In this document: positions 11,601-23,160 of the stretch, piece by piece | Position numbering within the stretch: the stretch's first letter is position 1 | Layout: each line of letters opens with the position of its first letter | Assembly: GCA_017311185.1 (NCBI GenBank) | Contig: JAESUZ010003487.1 | Location: 2,390,001 to 2,454,000 of the forward strand | Reading direction: 5' to 3' | DNA from: Proteles cristata cristata | Lineage: Eukaryota > Chordata > Mammalia > Carnivora > Hyaenidae | DNA: 64,000 nt | Position numbers and translations under genes: made by a program | The notes under the pieces: model-generated | Databases searched by the model: none | What the model was told of the DNA's origin: nothing | The model's input: only the letters and a program-made list of their open reading frames with translations

Positions 11601-12437
11601 GGTTACCATTTAGAAGGTGTGGACAGTAAAGAATTTACCCACAATGACACCATCCGTCACACAACTACGTTTAGTGTTTTCTTTTAGGTCTCTAAGAGAT
11701 TTTTCTGTTTTCTTTTTTTGTTTGTTTGTTTGTTCATTTTTTAGTGCTTTTACGGGGGATGAAATTCACAGATTGGAATTTTACTTCATTTTCTCAACCC
11801 TCTCTTTTCCTTAGAGGTGTTCAGTGCCGAAAGAAATAGCCAGAATGAAGGAAGAAGTCACAGACGGGAGGGCTTTTGCAGCGTCAAAAAACTAGATGAT
11901 CAGTCTTCTATAATCAGTGTCAGGTATCTCACCTGATCATAAGATATGGTCAAGAAGTGGTCACAAAGCACAATGAAGGCTTGTCTTTGGTACTCTAAAA
12001 CGATTTACCTACGAGTATTTTATCGAACACGTTGGAGATGTAGGCATTCAAATAAAAGAAAAGGCTCTGATGTGTAGGAGTGAGTAGTGTTAGCCCTATG
12101 CGGATAGAGTTTATCATTTCTGCCCTTGTTTTGGATACAAGGAATGATACCTTGAAGGAAATGCCCTCTGGAGAGCATTTATTACTGACCAGAGCTGCAG
12201 TTCTATAGTCTGTCTGAAGAGAGTACATACATCCGTCAGTGAGAAATGGTTAAATTCTCAAAGTTAGAAGGCATGTCATTGAAAATACAGCTGAGAAAAG
12301 CAATCATCTTCACACACACAAAATACAGTTTTAATATTCTAAAAAAGGAAACTTAACTATTGATGAAAAATTTGAGAATGCTCAAATGTTAATCTTTTCC
12401 ATTAGACTTAATTTTGTAAGTTATATTTTACATTTAG
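11601..12437. other. unique non-coding sequence
   Basis: No repeat or gene recognised. The right end, ATATTTTACATTTAG, is a T-rich acceptor-like tract. Confidence 0.35.
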
Positions 12438-12518
12438 GAAATGAATTTGCTTGTTTACATATTTAAAGAGCATTTAAGATACTCACTTCTCAGGATTGTA
12501 CTTGAAAATGAACTGAAG
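12438..12518 (+). CDS. candidate coding exon, 81 bases, phase 0-0
   Basis: It is bounded by a T-rich acceptor ending ACATTTAG and a donor AAG|GTGAGT that fits the nine-base consensus. It is open in only one of the three phases, giving 27 codons that start EMNLLVYIF and end LENELK, a helix-like, mildly hydrophobic peptide. Length and phase agree with the candidate exon at 29414-29470, so the two could join in frame. I recognise no domain or gene. By chance about one nine-base consensus donor is expected per strand in 64 kb, so this remains a prediction. A nearer acceptor inside it (TTCTCAG at 12494) is possible. Confidence 0.4.
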
Positions 12519-12579
12519 GTGAGTTCCATTTTAGCTATGTGTTGGGTGTGTGTCGTGCAGATTTCTTCAGTTACTTCCC

Positions 12580-12607
12580 TTAGCCTCTCTTCCCTTAGAG
12601 AGGCTAA
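12580..12607. other. 10-bp perfect inverted repeat
   Basis: TTAGCCTCTC and GAGAGGCTAA are exact reverse complements separated by 8 bases, 62 bases past the donor of the candidate exon. It could be a hairpin in an intron transcript or simply chance. Confidence 0.7.
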
Positions 12608-13104
12608 TTGTGTCATGGAGTTTGGGTAGTTCCATCTTTTTTGATGTGACTTTCCAAAAATGCTGTGAGTCATTATTTCTCTTTTCTTTGCGTTGGGGGT
12701 GAGGGGTATGGTGGTGGTGGAGGGTAGATCAGACATTATATTTTTATTTTTACAACCTGTTCCTTTGTTTTTTTTTGTTTTTGCTTTACATTTGCCAATA
12801 CACTGTAACCATCTTTCCAGGTCAATAAATGTTTATTCCTCTAGTTATTCTTTTTTTAAATTGTGTTTTAATGTTTATTATTTAATGTTAATGATCATAA
12901 TATGTAAGAACGTCTTTACTTTTGCCTTTTATAAATGAGTCATGATTTTTAGATTTGCGCATCTTCCTTAATCAAGCACTTGGAGTCTAAACTCATTTGC
13001 ACAAAGGTGGCTTTTACTCCGTAAGCTAACTATAGGTTGGTGATGCATACTATACTTTGGTGGCTTTTTGTGAGTCTTTTTGTGGCAGTCTGTGCTTTAT
13101 TTAT

Positions 13105-13151
13105 TTATTTTTAATTAAAAAATTTTTTAATGTTTTTTATTTCTGAGACAC

Positions 13152-13211
<60 letters not shown>

Positions 13212-13382
13212 CGTGAGCAGGGGAAGGTCAGAGGGAGAGGGAGACACAGAATCTGAATCAGGCTCCAGGCTCTGAGCTAGCTGTCTGCACAGAGCCTGAC
13301 ATGGGGCTCAAACCCACGAACTGTGAGATCATGACCTGAGCCGAAGTCGGACATTTGACCCCCTGAGCCACCCAGGCGCCCC
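13105..13382 (-). repeat. CAN SINE with an expanded CA tract, minus
   Basis: This is a full-length copy ending CCTGAGCCACCCAGGCGCCCC. The usual GA-rich body has been replaced by a long CA/CG dinucleotide run. It lies at the A-tail side of the L1 at 13400-13679. Confidence 0.95.
13148..13210 (+). repeat. (CA)n microsatellite inside the SINE
   Basis: About 60 bases of CA with a short CGCGCG interruption. It is long enough to be variable between individuals. Confidence 0.97.
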
Positions 13383-13399
13383 TGTGTGTGCATGTGTGC

Positions 13400-13679
13400 T
13401 TGCTTGCTTTATTTATTTATCTGTTTATTTACTCATTCATTTATTTATTTTCTTTCTTTCTTTTATAGTTTCTTGTCAAGTTGGTTTCCATATAACACCA
13501 GTGCTCATCCCCACAAGCGCCCTCCTCCATGCCCATCACCCCCCTTCCCCTCTCCCGCACCCCCATCAGCCCTCGGTTTGTTCTCAGCATTCAAGAGTGT
13601 CTCGTGGTTTGTCTCCCTCTCTCTCCCCAGCTATTTTCCTCCCTTCTCCTCCCCCATGGCCCTCCGTTAAGTTTCTCCT
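13400..13679 (-). mobile_element. young L1 3' end, 5'-truncated, minus
   Basis: A T-rich tail is followed by the L1 3' UTR read in antisense: 'TTGTCAAGTTGGTTTCCATATAACACCAGTGCTCATCCCC', then a C-rich stretch, then 'CAGCATTCAAGAG'. TGTGCTTTATTT at 13680-13691 recurs at 13091-13102 left of the neighbouring SINE, as expected for a target duplication if the SINE landed in the L1 tail. No ORF2 is left; open frames here are artefacts. Confidence 0.9.
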
Positions 13680-14039
13680 TGTGCTTTATTTTAAAATGTG
13701 ACTTGTTCATGTATTTGTGGACAAGGAAGTAGCTTTTGAAATTTTCTCTGTATCTGAGAATTACCTTCCACATTTCTAAAATGGATGTAAGAGTAAAGTG
13801 GGTAGGGATGTGGGGGGGGGGGATTGGGACACTTGTGTAAACATTTAAGGATTAGGAAGAACAGAAATACCAAAATTTTTTAGGCAGTGCTGACTGCTTC
13901 TATTCCTAGGAAAGATTTTTTTTTTGATGTGACTTTAAAAATGAATACATAACTTATTCTGCTGTAATTTCTTTCATTTTTAAACATATTTAATTTGTGA
14001 ATTACATAAGCATTACACTTCATATATATGAGAGGAAGA

Positions 14040-14120
14040 GTGAGGTTTGAGACTAGAACCCACAATCTCTTATTTTCTCAAAATAGCTCTCTTCACTCTG
14101 CTGTGTTACCACTATTACCA
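14040..14120 (-). repeat. MIR-family end, minus
   Basis: 'AGACTAGAACCCACAATCTCTTATTTTCTC' followed by a CACTCTGCTGTGTTACC segment resembles the antisense end of MIR (ctagaacccaggtctcctgact ... cactgc). Old and short. Confidence 0.4.
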
Positions 14121-14231
14121 GTGACAAGTCATACCTCTTTGCCTGAAGTGGTAAGTTCTACCACTTTTAAAATACCATTACTAAAAACAGCTCAAGTTCC
14201 TAAGCTGCCTTATACTTCCAAAAGCATTTGA

Positions 14232-15469
14232 AAGTATTTTTGGACCTGCTAAACATCATTAGATGGAAGTAAGGAGAAAATGCAGTTGGTTAATTTGTAT
14301 TAGAGAATTCATAGTTGTCTGTAGGAAGGGTTAGAAATGTCTCATTCCTTTGGGACTTAAATAAATTCATCAAGTGTTATAAGATCATGAGCACAAGGTA
14401 CATTCAGATTAGCTAATTAGCCTTTGCCTCAGAGTTTGCTATTTTATAAATAGGGCAGAAACCACACTTATAGTTGCTTCCGTGTTACTGTTAAGTTAAC
14501 TGTGGCTCAGTGATTAAGTAATTTGACTCACCCTCTGCTTGGAAATGTTTGCTCCCAGTTTCAGACACAAATCCTTATAATATTTTAAGATTGATTCAAG
14601 TATTATTTCTATGATGAACATTTCCCCCTAATTGTATGTCTTTGCTAATACATATCCAAAGTGTCTGCTTCTATCAGCATTAAGGTCTCAGATTCTTTGG
14701 TATCAGTTATGGGTAATTGACTGCGCATGACTCCTGGGGGAAATGTTTTAATATGATGTCATTTTTGTCACCGAGAGTACACTTTATGATTATGAGAAGA
14801 TTTTTACAGTAGTTCCTCTATTCCAAGTTGCTGTTTATTGTAAAGTACAGCAGATTAGCAGCTTTTCAGGAAAAATAAAAAGAAACACTGTCACATTGCA
14901 TGTACAGTTGTAAGATAGTTCACCTTTTCGGCAAATATGAAAATATATGTGCTTGGGAAGTAAGAAGAAACTATAGCAATTTTGTTTTGTTTAGCAATGG
15001 TTTTATTTTTTAAAAATGTGTAGGAGTATTTTCTAAGATGGGTTCATTGGAATAAAAGTGCTTTAGAGTGTCACTTGGTATTTTTAAATGTCTAAAATGT
15101 ATATGGACCAATACATTTGTGAAATGGTAGGTTAAACTTGAGAAGCTTATGTGTATTGTCAATCTTCACATATTTTCAAATTTGTTTTGCCATGGAACCT
15201 TTTTCTGTCAAGGAATATAGATCAATTAAGAAAACCTTGATATATGGTAATACTTTTATAACATATTTAAGCCAATAGGATTTTCTTGAAAATAATTTTG
15301 AGGCATAAAGGCCCTAAATTGAGTTAACTTAAGGAATTTAAGATAAAGGACATTAAGATTTATAGAAACCGTGTAGCCAGTCAAAAAGAGCACCATATTG
15401 TTTTTTCTTTTTTACTGGTATAGAATATATTTTGTAGTTTAAAAGTGGCTTTTTCTGGAAATTTAAGCA
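14232..15469. other. unique non-coding sequence
   Basis: AT-rich sequence. I see no repeat, exon or RNA in it. Confidence 0.4.
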
Positions 15470-15690
15470 AAGCTGGGAGTCATAGGATCTGACTTCTAGG
15501 CTTTTTATTTTTGTTTGAGTGACTTTAATCAAATCACATAACCTCACTGAACTTCCCTTTTGACATTTGCCTAATGCACATAATAATTATGTACTCAAAG
15601 CCTACCTCACAGAATTGTTGTGAAGATAAAGTAAGAGAAAAATAATCTACCCATAGGAGTTTGAAGCTTGTAAAGTGTTTAGCCTAAGAT
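15470..15690 (+). repeat. MIR-like SINE, plus
   Basis: 'GACTTTAATCAAATCACATAACCTCACTGAACTTCCC' followed by 'CCTACCTCACAGAATTGTTGTGAAGATAAAGTAAG' follows MIR (gaccttgggcaagttacttaacctctctgagcct ... tacctcatagggttgttgtgaggattaaatgag). Confidence 0.65.
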
Positions 15691-15799
15691 TAGGGGAATC
15701 ATTGTGCCTTAAATATTAAGCAAATAGAAGATGCAGGTGTCTTCAAACCCTATCTATTTAGACTAATGGCTCTTTCTTTGAGGACAGTAGAATTGTTTA

Positions 15800-15940
15800 G
15801 AGCTAAACTGGAATTTGGAGATAATTATTATTTTTTCACTGAGGAACTGAAGCCAAGAGATGGTAAGTGTTTGGCCTTGAGTTTTACAGAGAAATCTAGA
15901 AGGACGGTCAGGTCTCCTGATGCATGGATTGTCGTTCCAT
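15800..15940 (-). repeat. MIR-like SINE, minus
   Basis: 'GAGGAACTGAAGCCAAGAGATGGTAAGTGTTTGGCC' matches antisense MIR (gaggaaactgaggcccagagaggttaagtgacttgcc). The GGTAAGTG inside it is part of the repeat, not a splice donor. Confidence 0.55.
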
Positions 15941-16499
15941 GCTGGCCTCCAGAGCAGTCTCGAAGAGAGAAACAATGCGCTGTTAAGTCAGATATTCTTG
16001 AGTATCTTCCTCCCAGTTATTGTTACCTTTTTATAATGAAATGTTAGAATTATCATTTTTAAGTTCCCAGTTATATTCTTTTTCAGTATTCTGTTTTGAC
16101 TTTTATGGTATATTTTAGCTAAAATATTAAGGAATTACTTTTTAGCAGATTTTTTTATGTTCTGTTTTTTAAAAAAGAAATTCTGACAGATTACTGTGTA
16201 CTGTGCTAAAACTGAAATTAGGAGGAAAAAGATAAATACAGGCCATTTATAACTTAGGTTACTGTTTGATACGCCTTTACTGTTTTGATGTTTAGAGCAC
16301 ATAGAATTTGTTAATATGCCTCTGCCACCACACCTCTTTTCAATGGTTTGAAGAGAAAATGAGAAGGTATGTTTCTTTGTGACCACTTTTGAAAACATTA
16401 TTTACTTATTTTTTCCCCTCAAATATTTACTAAGACAGAAAATAGCATTGCTTATTTTTATTGGCCACATTTGAAAAATAACTAGGGAATAAATGTGTT

Positions 16500-16620
16500 A
16501 TCAGTCAATACATATTTGTTGAGTACCTTCTACAGAGGCGGTTTGTAAGGTGCTGATGATTTTAAGAGACACTGTGGTCTTCAGGACAAGAGGCCATGAA
16601 CATACTTATTTACTGTTGTG
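16500..16620. repeat. ancient interspersed repeat, family unsure
   Basis: 'ATACATATTTGTTGAGTACCTTCTACAGAGG' then 'TAAGGTGCTGATGATTTTAAGAG' resembles the common mammalian 'caaatatttattgagcacctactatgtgccaggcactg' class (L2/MIR age). Assigned by resemblance only. Confidence 0.35.
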
Positions 16621-17309
16621 TTCTTTTACAACACGAGATCAAACATTTTTCTGTATTTAAAAATACCTAGTAAAATAATTTTCTCTATTTATGTTCTTTT
16701 CACCCTCATGTGAAATTTGAATAGAGAAATACTGTAAATAGAAAAAGTGTGAATAATTTTAGAACCCCAAGAATAATATGAAAGGTTAAATTGTCTATGC
16801 TTTAATAAAAGAAGCAGTTAAAATTATTTTAGTCACTGGAATAGTAAGTGTGTTTGTTTAAACTGTAGCACACCTAGACAGAAATAAATCTTGTTAAACC
16901 AACAACTTACTACTGACCTTACTTGCTTTGCCCATTCTGGGTCCCAGAATCTTGACTACAGTAAAGTAGAAAAGGTCTGCTTGGCCTATTTGTAATAATG
17001 TCTCTAAAAGGTTCTTTAAGCTGATACTTTATGAAGAAAAAATAAAAAGGATTATTACGCAGGCCTTGAATTTATAGTCTGAAATGAGAACCCAAACATT
17101 TTACTATATACCGAAGTTCATTCACTAAGGCATGCTTAGATACTCCAGACTGCACATGATCTTTTATGGGATTTTGATTCAGTCTTCACTTCCTTCTCAT
17201 AGAGGAACTTGAACCCTAAGCCCCCTATGAGATTGGTCTATATATTGATTTGATCTAAGCTGCTAATTATGTTATTTTTGTGAAAAACATTAAAAGGTGT
17301 ATACAAAGA

Positions 17310-17640
17310 TACTATTCTACATAATACTCTCTAGTCTATAAGTTCCTTGAAGTCAGCACATTTTTTTTAAAGTTTATTTATTTTGAGAGAGAGAAAGCAG
17401 GAGTGAGAGAGAGAATCCCAAGCAGACTCTGCACTGTCAGCACAGAGCCCGACGCAGGGCTGGAACATATCAGCCGTGATCATGACCTGAGCTGAAGTTA
17501 GATGCTCAACCGACTAAGCCACCCAGGCACCCCAGTACATTTCTATTTTTAAAACCATCTCCAGAGTTTGTGTATATCCCTATTTATAGGCCCTGATATT
17601 ATAATATTTGTTGGATAAATGAATAAATGGACTATTTTTA
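17310..17640 (+). repeat. L2-like 3' end interrupted by a SINE, plus
   Basis: Left part 'TAGTCTATAAGTTCCTTGAAGTCAGCA' and right part 'ATATTTGTTGGATAAATGAATAAATGG' follow an L2 3' end, with the SINE at 17364-17533 between them. Confidence 0.5.
17364..17533 (-). repeat. CAN SINE, minus
   Basis: TTTTTAAAGTTTATTTATTTTGAGAG to TAAGCCACCCAGGCACCCC. CAGCACATTT at 17354-17363 and CAGTACATTT after the element form an imperfect target duplication. The body is shortened. Confidence 0.93.
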
Positions 17641-17739
17641 TGCATCATAATCCTCTTTTGTGTCTGATACCATTCTGGTTTCTAACTAGTTTTCCTGAGA
17701 CATTTCTTTTTTGCTTTAATGTCTTTATTACTATTTATG

Positions 17740-18200
17740 AAACGCTGTTAGTTTTTATTCTAGCTATCTATTGCTTAAATAGCTTATTATTATTATTATT
17801 TCTCATAATTGTGTGGGTTAGGAGTTTGCACAGGGCGCAGCAGGGATGGCTTGTTTCTGCTCCAGGACCGGTGGAGTCTCATCTGGTAGAACAGGAGCTG
17901 TCACGTGCTGGAACAGCAGCGGTGCTGGCCGTGCACCTTGATCTCTTTATCATATGGCCTCTTCGCATGGCTGTGTTGGGCTTCCTCATAGTATGGTGGC
18001 TTCAGGGTAGTCAGACATGTACAGCGGCTCAGGACCCTAAGATAGGGGTTCCAAAGTCCTGGGCTGCAGCCTCAAAGCGCAGAAGTTCCAGAAGACCATT
18101 TCCACCGGTCACTAAGGCTCCCCCAATGCCAAGGGGAATGCAGTTATACTTCATTTCTCAGTGAGAGACGTGGCAGAGCTTATTGCTGTCATTAGTCTTC
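17740..18200. repeat. ancient LTR-like relic (possibly MaLR/MLT)
   Basis: The series 'CTATCTATTGCTTAAATAG', 'GTGTGGGTTAGGAGTTTGCACAG', 'GGATGGCTTGTTTCTGCTCCAGG', 'CATATGGCCTC', then 'GGGCTTCCTCATAGTATGGTGGCTTCAG' resembles a widespread old mammalian repeat (aacttagtggcttaaaacaac ... tgtgggtcaggaattt ... cctcacgacatggcagctggctt). I think it is an LTR of the MaLR group but am unsure. The 181-codon open frame that crosses it (17619-18164) is not a gene. Confidence 0.4.
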
Positions 18201-19340
18201 CACAGTTTCTATTCTTTATGTATTATTTGTCATTGTTACTATTAACCTTCCTAGGCTGTGGTTTATTTTAGGATGTTCAACAAAATGTCCACTTTTAAGT
18301 ACATAGGCACCTGGTGATAGCTCCTTTCTCCTTGTCTCCCTGCTGTGATGTGGCTTGACTGCCTGGAACGCTTTTTGTCCTAGCCCTGCATGAGAGAGGA
18401 GTGTTAAAAAATTTTTTGGGTAGGAGCAAGAACTTCTTGGTTGAGAATTCATGCTCAAAATGAATTTTACCCATGGTGCCAGAGGGAGGTATCTGTATTT
18501 GTATATCTCTGTGTGTGCGTGTACGTATAAATACACCATTTATATGTACCTACACAGATAGGCCAGTGGTACCTAGAGTTTTTGACTTTATGTACTATCA
18601 AACATTTTCCTCCAAATCTAGGAAACTGACATAGGATTGCCAAATTTTGAACTCTGTCAAGTTATGATACAAAAACAACAACAACAACAAAAACCCATCA
18701 GCTACAACCACCATTTCAGAAAATAGAAGGAAAATTTGGCCCCACAAAATCATAAGCTCACAATCTAATAATAAAGGAGAATCCTCAAATTTAATAAAAT
18801 TTAGCTTTATAGAAAAATAAAGCACCACATTTTTTCTCATTTAGGTTTAAATCTAGAAAAACTTTGCTTTTGAGCTACACTCCGACATTTTGGGAACCCG
18901 TGGTAGGGCCTTACTTTGATTTGTCAGCAGAATTTTTTAAAAAATAAAAGCTGTACCTGAATAGTTTTTTAAATCTACATTTTGTAGTCATACTTATTGT
19001 AAATAATGGGTAAATTAACTGTGTAATGGTCCTTTAGTGTATGTTACTAGATTCTTTTTCAATGTGGAAATATTTTAATTTCTTTAGGACCTATAAAACA
19101 AAACCAGATTTACTAAGTAAATATTAACAAAACTACGAAGTCAATAAGATTTAAATTAACCATACAGAATTGTCTGGTTGTGACAAAGTTGCTGTTTATA
19201 ATTTACTGAGCTCAGATTCTGTTGAATTCAGCATATACTACTATCAGCTGTGTGAAGATACTTCAGATCTTCCTCAGTTTTCTTTCCTTGAATTTATAGA
19301 AAACTGTTTCTCAAGACTTGATAGGAAAGACATTCAAATT
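18201..19340. other. unique non-coding sequence
   Basis: Includes a short CAA run near 18672-18692. Nothing else is recognised. Confidence 0.4.
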
Positions 19341-19351
19341 ATACTAGTCTG

Positions 19352-19559
19352 GGGGCATCTGGATGGCTCAGTTGGTTAAGCATCTGATTCTTGATTTCCC
19401 CTCAGGTCATGGTCTCCTGGTTGGTGAGACAGCCCCATGTGGGGCTCTTTGGTGAAAATGTGGAGCCTGCTTGGGATTCTCTGTCTCCTTTCTCTCTGCC
19501 CCTCCCCAGCTCATGCATGCATGTGTGATCTCTTTCAAAATAAATACACTTAAAAAAAA
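19352..19559 (+). repeat. CAN SINE, plus, with exact 11-bp target duplication
   Basis: GGGGCATCTGGATGGCTCAG head, diverged middle, CT-rich body, AAATAAATACACTT plus poly(A) tail. ATACTAGTCTG flanks both ends (19341-19351 and 19560-19570) exactly. Confidence 0.96.
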
Positions 19560-20064
19560 ATACTAGTCTGTCATCCAGTCATAAGCAGAGTCGTTATCCA
19601 TGATTTAGCATATCTATATAAGCAATCTGGGATTGTCATCAGAATGAAAATATAATATTAGGAAATTCTGTGGACACTTGTATATGTTCTTGGACTTTGA
19701 GACTCCCAGATTAAGGAAAATTCCAGCCACTGTAACTTGTTTTCGTAGCTGTTCTACCTTAGGTTTTAGGATTGTTTTGTTTTCTTTTTAAATTCAATTC
19801 TTTGTGTTGAAGAGAGTTCTCATTTTGCCACAGCTTTTAAAGTTTTCTTCTTCATATCTGTCTTTTATCCTACAGTATCAGTATTTCTTCCTTTTTCTTT
19901 GCTTGTAGACACAACAGGCCAATGATTGAATAATCTTGTCAGTGACACATTTTGGGGTAACTCACTGGTTTGTACTGAGAGAATTTGTTAGGTGAATGAT
20001 GCTTATGACATTTTTCTATTAGCTAGGTGTTAGAAAGCATCTTTTTCATACCAGATCAGTTCTC

Positions 20065-20093
20065 TCCCCCACCCCTTGGCAGGGGGTGGGGGA
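20065..20093. other. GC-rich 11-bp inverted repeat next to G-runs
   Basis: TCCCCCACCCC and GGGGTGGGGGA are exact reverse complements with a 7-base loop. The right arm continues into another GGGGG run (20096-20100). In this AT-rich window it stands out as a stable hairpin or a near-quadruplex motif (three G5 runs; a fourth is missing). Confidence 0.75.
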
Positions 20094-20209
20094 TAGGGGG
20101 TGGAGATGTGAAGGAGAGGAGGAAGGTGGTGGGGAGAGCAAGAAGTGCAGAGGACTGGAGCCGGGCAGATGGCACTAGGGAGGAACCGCAGGGAGAAGTG
20201 GAGGGCTCT

Positions 20210-20415
20210 CATTCAGAAAGACCTAGATGCCACTACTAGTTCTGCCACGCGCTTTAACCTCAGTAAATCCCTTAACTTCTCTGACTTTCGGCTTCCTCAC
20301 CTGCAAAATGAAATCAATAGATGTGTATTTATGGGAAATAGTAAAAATAATGCTTGTAAACTTTATATCACGGCACTGGATAGTTCACAAAAGGTAGCTC
20401 TTGTTATTCTGTATG
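20210..20415 (+). repeat. MIR-like SINE, plus
   Basis: 'CCTAGATGCCACTACTAGTTCTGCCAC', then 'CAGTAAATCCCTTAACTTCTCTGACTTTCGGCTTCCTCACCTGCAAAATG', then 'CTTGTTATT'. The order matches MIR (tctgccacttactagctg ... taacctctctgagcctcagtttcctcatctgtaaaatg). Confidence 0.75.
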
Positions 20416-20896
20416 TTTAGGATGTTAGGAAGCTCATCTCCAGATTACTCGAGTTTTATTTATATTTTGTATTGTTAGATATTTTTTATGCATATTCTAG
20501 ATTCACAGCTGAGGTACAGATCTCTCATACCCCTCTGTGTACCTAATGCCCTTCTGTGATGTGAAGGTTGACATACTTGATGAGGATTTCTGTAGCAGTC
20601 AGTGAAGATGTGATGGGAAGGCTAGTGTCTTGAGGGTAGTATTTGTTTTAGGATTCATAGAAACTCCTTTAATCAGAGGATGAATGAGAGAAGTACTGTT
20701 GTTGTCAGTAGAGGTGCTCATCTCTTTCAGCCTCAGTTTCCCATCCATAAAACTGAGTAGTTAACATATTTTTAAGTTTCTTCCAGACCTAATTTTTATT
20801 CAAAATGGTGCTGCTGCCATGGGATCTCATTTTCTCCAATATTCCTCAGTGCTTTTGTCAAAACCTAGAAATACAGTAAAAAGAAAAACTGCATTA

Positions 20897-21032
20897 AAAT
20901 TTTTTTAACAATGGGGAACTCACTGTCATCACAGAGCCCAGCGCAGGGCTCAAACTCACAAACCATGAGATCACCACTTCTGCCGAAATCAAGAGTTGGA
21001 GGCTTAACCGACTTGAACAACCCGGGTCCCCC
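20897..21032 (-). repeat. internally deleted CAN SINE, minus
   Basis: It starts with AAAATTTTTTTAACAATGG and goes straight to 'CTGTCATCACAGAGCCCAGCGCAGGGCTC', so the GA-rich body is gone. It ends with a diverged head (GAACAACCCGGGTCCCCC). Confidence 0.8.
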
Positions 21033-21130
21033 AGCATGTTGTTTTCTTAATCAAAGGAGGATGAAACCTTACTCTTGCCCTCAAGAAGCTCACAGTCTAG
21101 AGGGGAAGATTAATTTTAGCGTAAGGTGAT
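21033..21130. repeat. ancient repeat fragment, family unsure
   Basis: 'TTGCCCTCAAGAAGCTCACAGTCTAGAGGGGAAGA' resembles the old mammalian '...ccctgccctcaaggagctcacagtctagtgg...' repeat. Confidence 0.4.
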
Positions 21131-22435
21131 GATGATAGTAATCATTTGTGCATGCTGTGTTCAAATCCTCATTTCCTGTTCGCTTGTCAGTACTTTCTCC
21201 AGTCTGCTTTATATCTTTCTCATTCCAGTGAAACTGTTCCTAGGAAGGTCGTGTGCACTTTCTGCTTGCCAAATCAGATAGAAACTGTAATTCTCAGTAG
21301 CATTGGACGATTTTGGCCACCTTCTCCTTCCCAGAACTATCTCCTCTTGGATTCTGTCACACTTGTCTGTACTGGCCTTACTCCTGCTTGTCTTTTCCCT
21401 CAGAAGTCCTAACCATTTCTATGGAATTAAATGCTGTATTCAGGTTAGTGACTCCAAATTTAGTATGTATAGTCCTTTTCCAAAATGTGAGCCATGTACA
21501 TTTATGTACATGTATGACACTAATCTTTCTTCCAGGTCTGTCTCTGGGCAAGAATACTATTCTTTGAAGAGTTCCTGTTTTATGATAGTTGCTTTATTTG
21601 TATTTACATTGGCTTAGACCATGGTAGACGAGAAACAAAAATGAAAGGAATGATCATATGAGATTTACGATTTGTTGGGTAGGTTATTTTTCACCATATT
21701 TGTTTCAGTTCTGTATGTGTACCTAGCTGTAGCTTAGGAATTTTAAAGCTGATGATACGTCCTTTTCTATGTATCTGTTTAGAACCTTTTTTTTCTTACG
21801 TTTAGTAAAGGAAGAAAAGTCATTAACTTAAAAATCTAAATCTCTACTTGTTTAACTGATGATTAGCTGTACTTTTGAAGCATTTTATTGAATTGAATTA
21901 CAATAACAAAAGAACATCTTAAGATTGAACTTCGGTTCATTTTAAGCACCAGTTCTAGAAAACTGAAGATTTCTCTAGCAAATTAAATTGTATGTATAAT
22001 GGGCAGAATGAGTAGTTGGAAAAAATACTTAAAGGTTAGTTAGTTAATTAATGTTTATATGTAAGTTATGAGCTAAATGTCACTTTAAGGGGACCTTGAG
22101 ATGATACTGTTGACCTTCTTAAAAAAGAATTTGGAAAATGAAAATTACTTGTTGTAGACTTTAATTAGTTAAGAGTCATTGTCTGCAGTGGAGGTAGAGC
22201 CTTATAAACAAACATAGTCTATCTGAAGTATATATAGAAGTTAATGAGTTAAACTTATTCTTCCATGGTCTAGATGTTATTTTTAGCACCATCAGCTTAA
22301 TAACTGGGAAAGAATTTTACCGTGCATAGTCCAAATTCTATACACATTATTTATGTTAGGATTTTTATAACACATCAAATTTGGGGTTTTAATATTGTAG
22401 TTTTTTAAAATATATATATATGGAAGCTCTATTTT
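21131..22435. other. unique non-coding sequence
   Basis: Several short overlapping open frames occur on the plus strand around 21146-21617, but none has splice or family support. Otherwise AT-rich. Confidence 0.35.
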
Positions 22436-22444
22436 AGGATACTT

Positions 22445-22559
22445 CTTTTTGAGATTTCTTTTTTTAAGTTTTTTTTTTTTTTTAATTTAAGTAATCTCTA
22501 CACCACAATCCCAAGATCAAGAGTTGCCTGCTCTTCTAACTGAGCCAGCCAGGTACCCC
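22445..22559 (-). repeat. short tRNA-type CAN SINE, minus
   Basis: A shorter relative that lacks the CT-rich body: T run, TTTAAGTAATCTCTACACC, CAAGATCAAGAGTTGC, then TGAGCCAGCCAGGTACCCC. AGGATACTT at 22436-22444 and 22560-22568 is the target duplication. Confidence 0.9.
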
Positions 22560-23160
22560 AGGATACTTTTATATTCTGTAAAATATGTGTAATAGTTATA
22601 TCAAATAAAAATACAGTATGCTGTTCAATAATCTGAAATATTCTCATAGTTAAGTCTTGAGAGTATGGCTGTCCTTTTGATATAATATAATTTGAAACGT
22701 GCTGACTTAAAGGTATGTTTTTTGTTAAATTATTTGAGAGTTTTTGTGCTTCTAAGCAAAAAGAAAACAACTGATTGTATTAATCATGCATTATGAGTGT
22801 ACACTTGTGATAGGTATATGTTTCAGATATATTTGGTTAGAACTGTTGAAAAATCTCAAGTAATTTGAGTAGTACTTCTGGCTCTTTCTTCCTTTCCCCA
22901 CATGCCCCTCTTCATTCCTACCAACCTATCTGACTGGCTTGATGACTGGGGTGGTGCTGGCTAAATAACAAGATGACCAGTAATGGGACCTAATGTTGAA
23001 ATATGAAGTATGGCAGTTCTAAGGCTTCCTTTGATTAGAGCCCTCTCTCTTCAATAGCATGTACCGTATACTGTCGTGCATGAAAACTCAGGTTAGTTGT
23101 TTTGGTTGGCAAATAGTCCTCATTTATGTATTGACACTGATGTGTTGGATGATGACTTTT

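Noticed and set aside
14087..14150. Exon-like block between AAAATAG and GTG|GTAAGT
   Set aside because: It begins inside a MIR-like fragment, has a stop in phase 0, and 64 bases would shift the frame relative to the 12438 and 29414 candidates. Probably an intronic decoy.
15860..15875. GGTAAGTG splice donor word
   Set aside because: It is part of the antisense MIR core (gaggttaagtg); the same applies to 43566 and 59505.
17619..18164. 181-codon open frame, the longest in the window
   Set aside because: Most of it lies in an old LTR-like repeat, and it has no domain, no start context and no splice support.
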